Program-made: the position numbers and the translations under genes | Assembly (NCBI GenBank): GCA_046331625.1 | Contig: JAXLQL010000036.1 | Span: 1 to 64,000, forward strand | Direction of reading: 5' to 3' | Source: JAXLQL01 sp046331625 | GTDB taxonomy: Bacteria > Acidobacteriota > Terriglobia > Bryobacterales > Bryobacteraceae | Length of the DNA stretch: 64,000 nucleotides | Shown here: positions 10,601-17,741 of the stretch, one piece after another | Position numbering within the stretch: the first letter of the stretch is position 1 | Layout: every line of letters begins with the position of its first letter | Notes under the pieces: generated by a model | Database searches by the model: none | The model's input: the letters and a program-made list of their open reading frames with translations, nothing else | What the model was told of the DNA's origin: nothing

Positions 10601-11864
10601 GGACGCGGCCGTGTGGGACATTGCCACCCCGGCGAGCCGAACCGTTGCCCCGGGAGGCACCTCACGAATCGACGTCGGCGTGAATCCGGCGCGTGCTCCA
10701 GCAGGGGTGGCGACCGCATCGTTGCAGATTCAAACGTCGACGGAGCCGGAACTGCGTTCCGTGGATTTGGTGCTGGCGACCACCAGCACCACCACTGCCG
10801 CCGTGCAGACTCCAGGTGGCCGCAACATCGACGCCATTTGTCCGCCTGGCGGGCTGCGCGTTTTCACCACCAATGTGCGCAATGGATTCTCTGCCACCGC
10901 GGGGCTCGGTTTCGCCGTGGAGGCGATGGTGTTTGAGAACGCCGGCCGCGCGGTGGACACCGGCTCGCTCACTGCGTCCGTTGCGGGCGGCGCCGCGCCG
11001 CTCGTTCCGATGGGCGGGGGACGTTGGGCCGGAACAGTGCCGGTGCCCGCAGCCGCATCGGGCGCAGCGTTGCTGAACCTCTACGCGGAAGATCGCGGAC
11101 TCACGGGATGCCAAGCGGTGAGTGGTTCAGTCACGGCGTCAAGCGTGCCGTCGATCGCTCCAGGAGGCGCATTGAGCACGGCGAGCTTTGAGCCGTTCGT
11201 GCCGTTGGCATCCGGTGGATTGATGGCGATCTTCGGCCAACGCCTCGCCGATGGAAGCAGCTTGGGGAGCATTCCGCTGCCGCTGCAACTCGGCAATACG
11301 CGCGTCCGGATCGGTGACGCGCGCGTGCCTCTGTTCTATGCCGGCGAGCAAACCGGATTCACGCAGGTGAACGGAATGATCCCGTTCGGGCTCGTTCCGA
11401 ACACGCTGTATCAGATAGTGGCCAACTCGCTCACCGGAGTGGCAGCCACCGATGTGCTGATCGCCGATTCTCAGCCCGCCGTACTCACCGTGAACCAGCG
11501 CGGTAGTGGACAAGCGGTGGCCGTGCTCGGCAGTAATCCGCTGGTGATCGCGAATGCAGCGAATCCGGTGGCGCGCGGAGATGCGCTCGTGATCTATGCC
11601 GAGGGCTTGGGTCCGGTGACGCCTTCGGTGGATGCCGGACGGCCATCGCCATCGAACCCGCCGGCCCGCACGGTGCTTCCAGTGCAAGTGCGCATTGGCG
11701 GGCGAGACGCTCCGCTCATCTTCTCTGGCTTGACGCCGGACTTCGCCGGTCTCTACCAAATCAACGTCGTGGTTCCGAATGACGCGCCCACCGGAGCCGA
11801 GGTTCCGCTGGTGGTCACCGCGGGAGGGCGCGACAGCGTGCCGGTAACGGTCGCGGTTCGATAG
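7692..11864 (+). CDS. Giant secreted Ig/BACON-repeat protein with TIGR03437 domain, second copy
   Basis: 1390 residues. I use the ATG at 7692 because it follows GAGGAAAC at 7679-7686 and opens a signal peptide (ARLGPLLLAAFAAAAPAYA), although the frame is open back to 7341. An N-terminal region of about 420 residues without a recognised family is followed by two He_PIG-type Ig domains (SGGTLPYAWSVSRGNLPPGF; GGTPPYIWALQGGLPRGL), four BACON-like repeats around residues 620-1040 (GWLKVPS, LAPGQYSGTVVF, LGPGVYRARL, LSPGRYFGEVVIS) and the TIGR03437 domain at the end (FTQVNGMIPFGLVPNTLYQ, LVIYAEGLGPVTP, GLYQINVVVPND). It lies 86 bases behind the preceding relative, so a tandem pair, and is probably a surface or secreted protein. 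Confidence 0.8.
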   Translation: MARLGPLLLAAFAAAAPAYAQLSCAASAQSPVPLIRFRGQAELVSDVIVVCSGLAQAGGVQTTVTVTLNTIVGSRLLNSENNATEALLLRDDPRPGNFLTQPVGQFISNANTIQGVRSTSTSIIFGNVPLTTADEGGPVSHRFRITNIRANVADRATGFGVTLNVAMGTAPVQAATQTVATVGDPLRFTFRGATDGEPNTLLLRACDGNKSIVAGDTVRDFNLKFSENFPSEFRERNPATSVTAPLAITSQNTYNGAAGVTSETGFFDGSFTGANSMNFAGLANQGTRLMARFVGIPAGVGVWVTTAPVAEGSSPTGVTARITNVDANGAGQFSPPGGTLGPWVRLGANQGSAIAVWEVFDANPSVLESLSFGVVISVPAQHPNGGTIAAQGFLGPFSTADRFDLGTPIPNFSSASSGLGPSVAEVRSCEQGLSIGSTSPLPPATAGVLYSLSLAASGGTLPYAWSVSRGNLPPGFTLSSSGLLSGTAPDPGTFTFTLRAVDARGVSVEREFTLVVDRGLSIVTACPLRQAQIGLQYTLNLAATGGTPPYIWALQGGLPRGLSLSSGGVISGIPAEVGSFDFTLRVTDTRSLTGVRPCQLRVGAPLRITPAALSFTADSNGSSPPPQFVSLLNDTPGQNWSARVDSTGGWLKVPSTQGKMPALVEVGVTPGSLAPGQYSGTVVFFAEGPSVQSLGITVNLTVNPPAPAQLASDPAGVIIAIPTDTPAVERIVTVSNRGSGAIPFTAALESPVPWLSLASATITGRAGPDSATRVRLRANPSGLGPGVYRARLRVRNDDTGDAQVVPVTMAISQGRDSMAVQPLTVNLAAAVSSGSTATSNFSVIATAGTITWQANIVTDPALPQWLSITPRTGRASAGSPSRGEISANSSGLSPGRYFGEVVISAPGSDTPTRTIVVTLNVADANTAVAADIQPAALVFTASLTSLPGRQSIVIQNTSRVPVTFDTNLVGDAAVWDIATPASRTVAPGGTSRIDVGVNPARAPAGVATASLQIQTSTEPELRSVDLVLATTSTTTAAVQTPGGRNIDAICPPGGLRVFTTNVRNGFSATAGLGFAVEAMVFENAGRAVDTGSLTASVAGGAAPLVPMGGGRWAGTVPVPAAASGAALLNLYAEDRGLTGCQAVSGSVTASSVPSIAPGGALSTASFEPFVPLASGGLMAIFGQRLADGSSLGSIPLPLQLGNTRVRIGDARVPLFYAGEQTGFTQVNGMIPFGLVPNTLYQIVANSLTGVAATDVLIADSQPAVLTVNQRGSGQAVAVLGSNPLVIANAANPVARGDALVIYAEGLGPVTPSVDAGRPSPSNPPARTVLPVQVRIGGRDAPLIFSGLTPDFAGLYQINVVVPNDAPTGAEVPLVVTAGGRDSVPVTVAVR

Positions 11865-11875
11865 ACTCGAACCGA

Positions 11876-12844
11876 ATGAGAGCATCGATTCTTTTGGCGC
11901 TCGCCGCTTGTGGCGTTGCGGAAACGCATCGCGTAGTGGGCGAGAGCTACCATCACACGTTCTCCGCCGCGCATCCTGTATTGGCGCGCGTGAAGCCGGG
12001 AGATCGCATCGTGACGAAGACGGTCGACTCGGCCGGCTTCGATTTCAGCGGCGCGCGGCGCACCAAGACACACGGGAATCCGCTCGCAGGCGCGTTCTAT
12101 GTGGAAGGCGCCGAACCCGGAGATGCACTGACGGTGCGAATCGAGAGCCTGCGTCTCAATCGCGACACCGGCTACACGGGGCACCAGGCCAGCGCGAAGG
12201 ATCTCGATGCGCGGCTGCAGGCGCCCAAGCCCACGCCGAACGAAGTGATTCCCGGCTACGACTACTTGGTCCCGTGGATGATCGATCGCAAGAGTGGATT
12301 TGTGTGGCCGAAGCACATGCCGGCTTTGCGGATCGCGGCGCGGCCGATGCTCGGATGTATCGGAGTCGCGCCGGAGGGTGACTACTCGCCGCGCTCGGGT
12401 CCGGCGGGATACTGGGGCGGCAACATGGACTATCCGATGGTGCGCGAAGGGACCACGGTGTACTTGCCGGTGTTTCACTCAGGCGCGTTGTTGTTCTTCG
12501 GCGATGGGCACGCGGTGCAGGGTGACGGCGAAGCCATCGGGTCCGGCGTGGAGACTTCGCTCGATGTGGAAGTGACTGTCCATTTGCGCAAGAAGTGGAA
12601 GCTCACTGTGCCGCGCTTGGAGACGGCGGATCGAATCATCAGCATCGGGGCCAAGCCGGAACGGTCGCTGAACGACGCGGCTTCGATCGCGGTAGCGGAC
12701 ATGTTGCGGTGGCTGGTGGATGACTACGGCATGACGCCTGCGTCCGCGCATCTGGTCATCGGAACAGCGGCGCAGTACGATATCGCGTCAATGGCGGGGG
12801 TGATGGGATTGGGGATTCCGAAGCGGTATCTACGGCGTCAGTGA
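11876..12844 (+). CDS. Acetamidase/formamidase family protein, exported form
   Basis: 322 residues starting at the ATG at 11876, 11 bases after the previous stop. The N-terminus ASILLALAACGVAETH resembles a short signal peptide, perhaps lipoprotein-like (LAAC). The family is recognisable from the PGDRIVTKTVDSAGFD, GNPLAGAFYVEGAEPGD, GCIGVAPEGDY and RSGPAGYWGGNMDYP segments, and from the late acidic loop HSGALLFFGDGHAVQGDGE. Members hydrolyse short-chain amides such as formamide or acetamide to the acid and ammonia using bound metal. The close spacing to the upstream surface-protein gene suggests co-transcription. Its stop overlaps the stop of the convergent vWA gene by 7 bases. Confidence 0.85.
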   Translation: MRASILLALAACGVAETHRVVGESYHHTFSAAHPVLARVKPGDRIVTKTVDSAGFDFSGARRTKTHGNPLAGAFYVEGAEPGDALTVRIESLRLNRDTGYTGHQASAKDLDARLQAPKPTPNEVIPGYDYLVPWMIDRKSGFVWPKHMPALRIAARPMLGCIGVAPEGDYSPRSGPAGYWGGNMDYPMVREGTTVYLPVFHSGALLFFGDGHAVQGDGEAIGSGVETSLDVEVTVHLRKKWKLTVPRLETADRIISIGAKPERSLNDAASIAVADMLRWLVDDYGMTPASAHLVIGTAAQYDIASMAGVMGLGIPKRYLRRQ

Positions 12845-14052
12845 ATCGTGCGCGTCTTGCGATTCATGTAGTCCATCAACAAGTACCGCCCTAGATGACT
12901 AGGGTTGGTGAAATACGCTTTGCCGCGGCACATCTCCGTCACCTTTTGGACGAACTGCACCAAGCCATAATCGCTGGCGAGCATGAACGTGTTGATCAAG
13001 ATCCCCTGCCGCTTGCAGCGGTTCACTTCTTCGAGCGTGCGGCTAATCACCAGCGGATCGAGACCGAAAGCATTCCGATAGATGCGCCCGTCATCGAGCG
13101 TCAACGCCGAAGGCTTGCCGTCGGTGATCATGATGATCTGCTTCATGTCCTTCTTCTCTTGCGCCAGCAGGCGTTGCGCCAAAATCAAGCCGTCGCGTGT
13201 GTTGGTGTAGTAAGGTCCCACCTCTACGCGCGCCAACTCAGACATGCGCAGTTCCTCGGCGCTGTCGTGAAAGAGCACGCAGCGGAGGCTATCGCCGGGA
13301 TACTGGGTGCGAATCAGATGCGCCAGCGCGAGCGCCACGCGTTTGGCGGGCGTGAAGCGGTCTTCGCCATAGAGGATCATGCTGTGGCTGCAATCGAGCA
13401 TCAGCACGGTGGCGCAGGAGCTCTGATACTCGGACTGATGCACGTGCAGATCGCGATAGTCGAGGTCCAGCGGAAGCCCGAGCCCTTCGCGTTGCATCGC
13501 GGAGAACAGCGTGGCATTGACGTCGAGATTCAGCGTGTCGCCGAATTCGTAGAGCTTCGATGCGCCGCTGGCTTCGACGCCCGTGGCGAGGTCGCGCGTG
13601 TCGTGGGCGCCGAAGCTGGCCCGGCCAAGCGATCCCATGAGATCCTTCAATGTTTTGAAGCCGAGAAAGTCGATCGACTTGTCGGTCACTTCGAATCGCG
13701 TGCTTCCCTGCCCGCCCGATCCACCTTGCGACTCCTGCTCGGAGACGTAGCCGTCGTCGAGCAGCCTCTGCATCAGCCGGTCGATCGATTGTTCGAGTTG
13801 ATCGCCCGACATCGCCTCGAGTTCGCGTCGCATGCGATCGGCTTCTGCTGGATCGAACAACTCGCCATTGAGCAACGCCTCTTCGATCGCCTTGCGCAAC
13901 GCGTCGAGCGTATGCGGATCCATCTGGGAGAGGTCGAAGTCCCAGGGGCGAAACCCGCTTTGCAGGAAGTAATCAGAGAGCGCGCGCAGCAGATCTTCGG
14001 ACGTGATGCCGAAGTCGTCTCCGGTGTACTTCCCGTAGCGGACGCGTTTCAT
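12838..14052 (-). CDS. von Willebrand factor A domain protein paired with MoxR-like ATPase
   Basis: 404 residues from the ATG at 14052, whose ATGA overlaps the stop of the upstream ATPase, so the two are translationally coupled. An acidic, glutamine-rich N-terminal half (DPHTLDALRKAIEEALL; LEQSIDRLMQRLLDDGYV; a GGSGGQGS linker near 110) leads to a vWA domain with an intact MIDAS metal site, D220-C-S222-H-S224, and the later YTNTRDGL and MITDGKPSA segments. MoxR/vWA pairs act like the Mg-chelatase I/D subunits, inserting metals or remodelling protein complexes in the cytosol. The client is not identifiable here. Confidence 0.85.
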   Translation of the reverse strand: MKRVRYGKYTGDDFGITSEDLLRALSDYFLQSGFRPWDFDLSQMDPHTLDALRKAIEEALLNGELFDPAEADRMRRELEAMSGDQLEQSIDRLMQRLLDDGYVSEQESQGGSGGQGSTRFEVTDKSIDFLGFKTLKDLMGSLGRASFGAHDTRDLATGVEASGASKLYEFGDTLNLDVNATLFSAMQREGLGLPLDLDYRDLHVHQSEYQSSCATVLMLDCSHSMILYGEDRFTPAKRVALALAHLIRTQYPGDSLRCVLFHDSAEELRMSELARVEVGPYYTNTRDGLILAQRLLAQEKKDMKQIIMITDGKPSALTLDDGRIYRNAFGLDPLVISRTLEEVNRCKRQGILINTFMLASDYGLVQFVQKVTEMCRGKAYFTNPSHLGRYLLMDYMNRKTRTIH

Positions 14053-15542
14053 TGGAAGTCCCGTTTGGAATGGCGGCCTTGCTTTACCTCTTCCGCGGCG
14101 GGGCGTTTGCGGTCCTCGGCCGAGAAGACCCGCTCTTCGCTGCGGCTGATGCGGCGATGCGCGTACAAGCCCTCGAGCACGAACTCGGCCGCCGACGCAC
14201 GCAAAGCGTCGGATTCGTTTGAACCAAGACCGAGCGCTCCTGTTTTCTCGAGCAAACCCTGGATCCGGCTCACGTCGCGGAGCAACGCGGCCGAAGCAAC
14301 CGGCTCGTCGAGATGTGCGGTTCCGCCCAAGTCGAAGTACTGCACGATCGAATTCATGTTCACGCCATCGAAGTGCGTGGTGAAGACCTTGCCCACGGCG
14401 GCGCGGACCAGTTCGCGGGCCACGTGCTCGGCACCCTTGAGTTCGCCCTCGTATTCGAGCTCGATCTTGCCGGTCATCGAAGGAAGGGCCGAGTAAACGT
14501 CGACGATGCGCGGAACCGCCTCGTCTTCGCCGGCCTTGATCGCGCGGCGCTCGGCATTGGAGACGACGTTTTCCATCACCGAGATCGGCAGCCGCTGCGA
14601 CACTCCGCTGCGCTTGTCGATCTTCTTGTCTTCCCGCGCCAGGAACGCAATCTGCTCGATCACTTCGCGGATGTACGCCGGTACAAACATGCTCACGGGC
14701 GACTCGCGCTGCGTCCACGATTCCTGCTTGGTGATGGCGATGCCATGTTCGAGGCCGGCTGGATAGTGAGTGCGAATCTCGCTGCCGATGCGATCTTTGA
14801 GCGGCGTGATGATCTTGCCGCGAGCCGTGTAGTCTTCCGGATTCGCGGTGAAGACAAGCAGCACGTCGAGCGGAAGACGCACCGGGTAGCCTTTGATCTG
14901 CACGTCGCCTTCTTGCATGATGTTGAACAAGCCCACCTGGATCTTGCCAGCCAAGTCAGGCAGTTCGTTGACCGCGAAGATTCCTCGGTTGGCGCGCGGC
15001 AACAGGCCATAGTGAATGGTGAGTTCGTCGGCGATATCGTGCCCACCACGAGCGGCTTTGATCGGATCCACGTCGCCGATCATGTCGGCGATAGTGACAT
15101 CCGGCGTGGCGAGCTTCTCGATGTAGCGCTGCTCCGGCGTGAGCCATTCAATCGGCGAGGAATCTCCGAGTTCCTCCACCTGCTGGCGTCCTCGCCGCGA
15201 TATCGGAGCGTAGGGATTGTCCCGTGTTTCCGTTCCGGCGAGGTACGGAGTGAACGGATCCATCAACGTGGTCAGCATGCGGATGAGCCGCGTTTTGGCT
15301 TGTCCGCGCAGGCCGAGGAGGATGAAGTTGTGCTTCGAAAGCACCGCGTTGACCACCTGCGGAACCACCGAGTCCTCGTATCCCACTACGCCGGGAAAGA
15401 GCGTCTCGCCGGCTCGTAACTTGGCGAGCAGATTCTCGCGAATCTCGTCTTTCACGGAACGCTTCGACAGGCGTTCCTCGGTGAAGGTGCTCCTGCGGAG
15501 CGCGCCGAGAGTGTGCGGAAGGGCATCCCGCGAATTGCTCAT
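14049..15542 (-). CDS. MoxR / magnesium-chelatase-like AAA ATPase
   Basis: 497 residues. The AAA core begins LFPGVVGYEDSVVPQVVNAV, with a modified P-loop LLGLRGQAKTRL in which the glycine before the lysine is alanine. It continues with RGIFAVNELPDLAGKIQVGL (Walker B region), a FNIMQEGDVQIKGYPVRLPL beta-hairpin and LVFTANPEDYTARGKIITPL (sensor 1), all typical of the helix-2-insert chelatase/MoxR clade. The C-terminal 190 residues are specific to this subfamily. It lies 9 bases after the MFS gene and overlaps the vWA gene by 4 bases, in a four-gene minus-strand run. It probably works with the vWA protein as a metal-insertion or remodelling machine. Confidence 0.85.
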   Translation of the reverse strand: MSNSRDALPHTLGALRRSTFTEERLSKRSVKDEIRENLLAKLRAGETLFPGVVGYEDSVVPQVVNAVLSKHNFILLGLRGQAKTRLIRMLTTLMDPFTPYLAGTETRDNPYAPISRRGRQQVEELGDSSPIEWLTPEQRYIEKLATPDVTIADMIGDVDPIKAARGGHDIADELTIHYGLLPRANRGIFAVNELPDLAGKIQVGLFNIMQEGDVQIKGYPVRLPLDVLLVFTANPEDYTARGKIITPLKDRIGSEIRTHYPAGLEHGIAITKQESWTQRESPVSMFVPAYIREVIEQIAFLAREDKKIDKRSGVSQRLPISVMENVVSNAERRAIKAGEDEAVPRIVDVYSALPSMTGKIELEYEGELKGAEHVARELVRAAVGKVFTTHFDGVNMNSIVQYFDLGGTAHLDEPVASAALLRDVSRIQGLLEKTGALGLGSNESDALRASAAEFVLEGLYAHRRISRSEERVFSAEDRKRPAAEEVKQGRHSKRDFQ

Positions 15543-15551
15543 GTTGAGGAC

Positions 15552-16742
15552 CTACCCGGATCGTAGCACGCCATCATCGAGCCGCCGCACCGCTGCGCGC
15601 ATGATGAACAACGCAGCTACGAACCAAACCGCGCCGGCCCAGTAGGGAGCCCCGCGGCCAACGTGATCGTAGAGCAGGCCTGCCCACACAGGACCGAAGA
15701 TTCGCGTAAGGCTCGCCACCGCCTGGCTCACACCCATCGCCGTTCCTTGCTCCTGTTCTGTAACGCCGCGAGACAGCATCGCCGTTAGCGTCGGACCCAC
15801 CAGCGCGCTCCCGATCGCCAGCAGGCCGTTCGCCGCGAACATCCAGTACCAATGCGGCGCGAACGCGACCACCAGGAATCCCCCGACCATGAGCACCATG
15901 CCAATATCGGCATGCACGCCGCGTCCGAAGTTCGGAATGGCCCGCCGGATCACGAATCCCTGCAAGATGGCGATCATGAGTCCGAGAGCGGTGAAGAGAA
16001 GCGCGTTCTCCTGCGGCCCTAGCCCGAAGCGGTCATGCGTGAACAATGAGAAGTTGGTCATCAATCCCGTGAACGGAAAATTGAACACGAACGCAGCCAC
16101 CAGCAAGAGGTTCACGCGCGGATGGCGGAATCCCCAAGCGATCGGCGTGAACGGATTGAGTTCGCTCCACGCGAATCCACCCGCTTTGCGCTTCTCCGTC
16201 GCGAGCGATTCGGGAAGGAAGAACGTGGCCGCGATGAAGGTGAGCATGCTGAACGCCGCTGCTCCATAAGCAGGACCCGCCAAGCCCCACCGCGAAAGCA
16301 CTCCCGCCATGATGGGTCCAAGAACGAAGCCGATTCCCCACGCCGCGCCGATCAAGCCGAACGCCTTGGCGCGCTCAGCCGGTGGCGTGACGTCGGCTAG
16401 GTACGACTGCGCGGTGGAGATGTTGCCGCCGGTGAACCCATCGAGAATGCGAGCCAGGAAGAGGATGGTGAGCGAGCCGCCGATTCCGAACAACACGTAT
16501 CCCACCGCGGATCCGAAGATGCTGGCGAGGAGCACGGGGCGGCGGCCGTAGCGATCGGAGAGAACGCCGAGGACGGGTCCAGCAAGGAACTGCGCCGCGG
16601 AGAACGCGAGCGCCATCAAGCCGACGGTGAGCGCGTCAGTGCGATACTCGCGTACGTAGAACGGCAAGATGGGGAAGAGGATGCCGGCTCCGATGAGGTC
16701 CAGCACCACGATGGCGAAAATGGTAGCAGTGGCCTTCGTCAT
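15552..16742 (-). CDS. MFS transporter, TetA/DHA1-like efflux type
   Basis: 396 residues with about twelve hydrophobic helices. The N-terminus TIFAIVVLDLIGAGILFPIL then PFYVREY, followed by AGPVLGVLSDRYGRRPVLLA, is the standard DHA1 drug-proton antiporter signature (motif D in helix 1 and motif A in loop 2-3). GFIGAAWGIGFVLGP-like motif C is present as LIGAAWGIGFVLGPIMAGVL, the antiporter motif. Small-molecule export is therefore likely, but the substrate cannot be told. Its ATG overlaps the stop of the DUF72 gene (ATGA at 16739-16742), and the MoxR gene begins 9 bases after its stop, so the four genes look like one transcript. Confidence 0.88.
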   Translation of the reverse strand: MTKATATIFAIVVLDLIGAGILFPILPFYVREYRTDALTVGLMALAFSAAQFLAGPVLGVLSDRYGRRPVLLASIFGSAVGYVLFGIGGSLTILFLARILDGFTGGNISTAQSYLADVTPPAERAKAFGLIGAAWGIGFVLGPIMAGVLSRWGLAGPAYGAAAFSMLTFIAATFFLPESLATEKRKAGGFAWSELNPFTPIAWGFRHPRVNLLLVAAFVFNFPFTGLMTNFSLFTHDRFGLGPQENALLFTALGLMIAILQGFVIRRAIPNFGRGVHADIGMVLMVGGFLVVAFAPHWYWMFAANGLLAIGSALVGPTLTAMLSRGVTEQEQGTAMGVSQAVASLTRIFGPVWAGLLYDHVGRGAPYWAGAVWFVAALFIMRAAVRRLDDGVLRSG

Positions 16743-17701
16743 TCCAAGCCCTCGAGCACGGCGTCAATCGTGCTGGGCGCGTTGCCTTCGAGACGGTTGT
16801 TGACGTAGATGAACGCTTTCTTGCGCTCGGCGATCGCTTTTCGCGCGAGGGAGCGAAGCGCGTCACGAGCGGCGGGATTCGGATCTTGCACTTGCTCGTA
16901 GGGTTGAAACTGCTTCACTGCTTGTTCGTACTGGCGGCCTTTGCGGAGCAGCGCGCGCGTGAGGAAGAAGTCCGCGGTCTCGACTCCAGGGATCGCGATT
17001 TGCGTGCCGAGCTCGGGCATGCGGCTCCAGGCATTGAACACGTGCGCCACGCCGTGACGGCGCAGGCAATCGAAGTAGACGGGCGTGAGAAATTCGGGAT
17101 TGCGGATCTCGACCGAATAGCGCCACCCCGGAGGCAGCGCGGCGAGGAATGGATCGAGATCGGCAACGAAGCTTTCGGCGTCCGGGTAGGCGCTGTGCGG
17201 GAACGAGCCGAACTCGAAGATGAGCGCGTCGACGCGGTCGCGAAAGGGCTCGAGCATTTCGAGGAAGAGGATGCCGAACGCGTCGGCGTTGAGGAAAGCC
17301 GGATTGTCGACGCCGGCTTTGGGCCCATAGCGCGGATGGTTCGGCCAAATGCGGACCGTGATCTCTTCAGGCACCTTGAACGCGAAATGAAGCTTCGAAG
17401 GCGCGGAGAGGAAAAGCTTGTTCCAGAACTCGGCGGTTGGAAATTGATAGAACGAGAAGTCACCGCAGACCACTGGGAAGACTTCGGCGTACTCCTCGAG
17501 ACAGGTTTGTTCGAACAGATTCTTGCTGAAGCGCCCACGGGTGAGGTAGCGCTCGCGCGTGTAGATCTGGTCGAGCCAGCCTTCGTACTTCCAGGAACTG
17601 GTGCCGAAAAAGACGCCGCGCGCGGCAAGCTTGGCCACTTTGGCGGCGAGGTCGACGCGGAAGGCGGGGGCTTCGGGCGGGAACAGCCACTGGCTGGACA
17701 T
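16739..17701 (-). CDS. DUF72 family protein
   Basis: 320 residues. FFGTSSWKYEGWLDQIY near residue 31 is the hallmark opening of DUF72 (YecE-like) proteins, followed by the TIM-barrel-like segments PVVCGDFSFYQFPTAEFWNK, LHFAFKVPEEITV, ALIFEFGSFPHS and YSVEIRNPEFLTP. Biochemistry of the family is unknown. This copy is longer than the usual 240-280 residues because of N- and C-terminal extensions. First gene of the four-gene minus-strand run; divergent from the peptidase gene with only 40 bases between the starts. Confidence 0.85.
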   Translation of the reverse strand: MSSQWLFPPEAPAFRVDLAAKVAKLAARGVFFGTSSWKYEGWLDQIYTRERYLTRGRFSKNLFEQTCLEEYAEVFPVVCGDFSFYQFPTAEFWNKLFLSAPSKLHFAFKVPEEITVRIWPNHPRYGPKAGVDNPAFLNADAFGILFLEMLEPFRDRVDALIFEFGSFPHSAYPDAESFVADLDPFLAALPPGWRYSVEIRNPEFLTPVYFDCLRRHGVAHVFNAWSRMPELGTQIAIPGVETADFFLTRALLRKGRQYEQAVKQFQPYEQVQDPNPAARDALRSLARKAIAERKKAFIYVNNRLEGNAPSTIDAVLEGLE

Positions 17702-17741
17702 GAATCTTCCAGTATGCCTTGCGCGGTATGCTCGTCATTGA

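Noticed and set aside
12838..14718. A 626-residue version of the vWA protein starting near 14718
   Set aside because: The upstream 220 codons lie inside the MoxR-like gene and encode no known motif; the ATG at 14052 overlaps the ATPase stop as expected for coupled genes.
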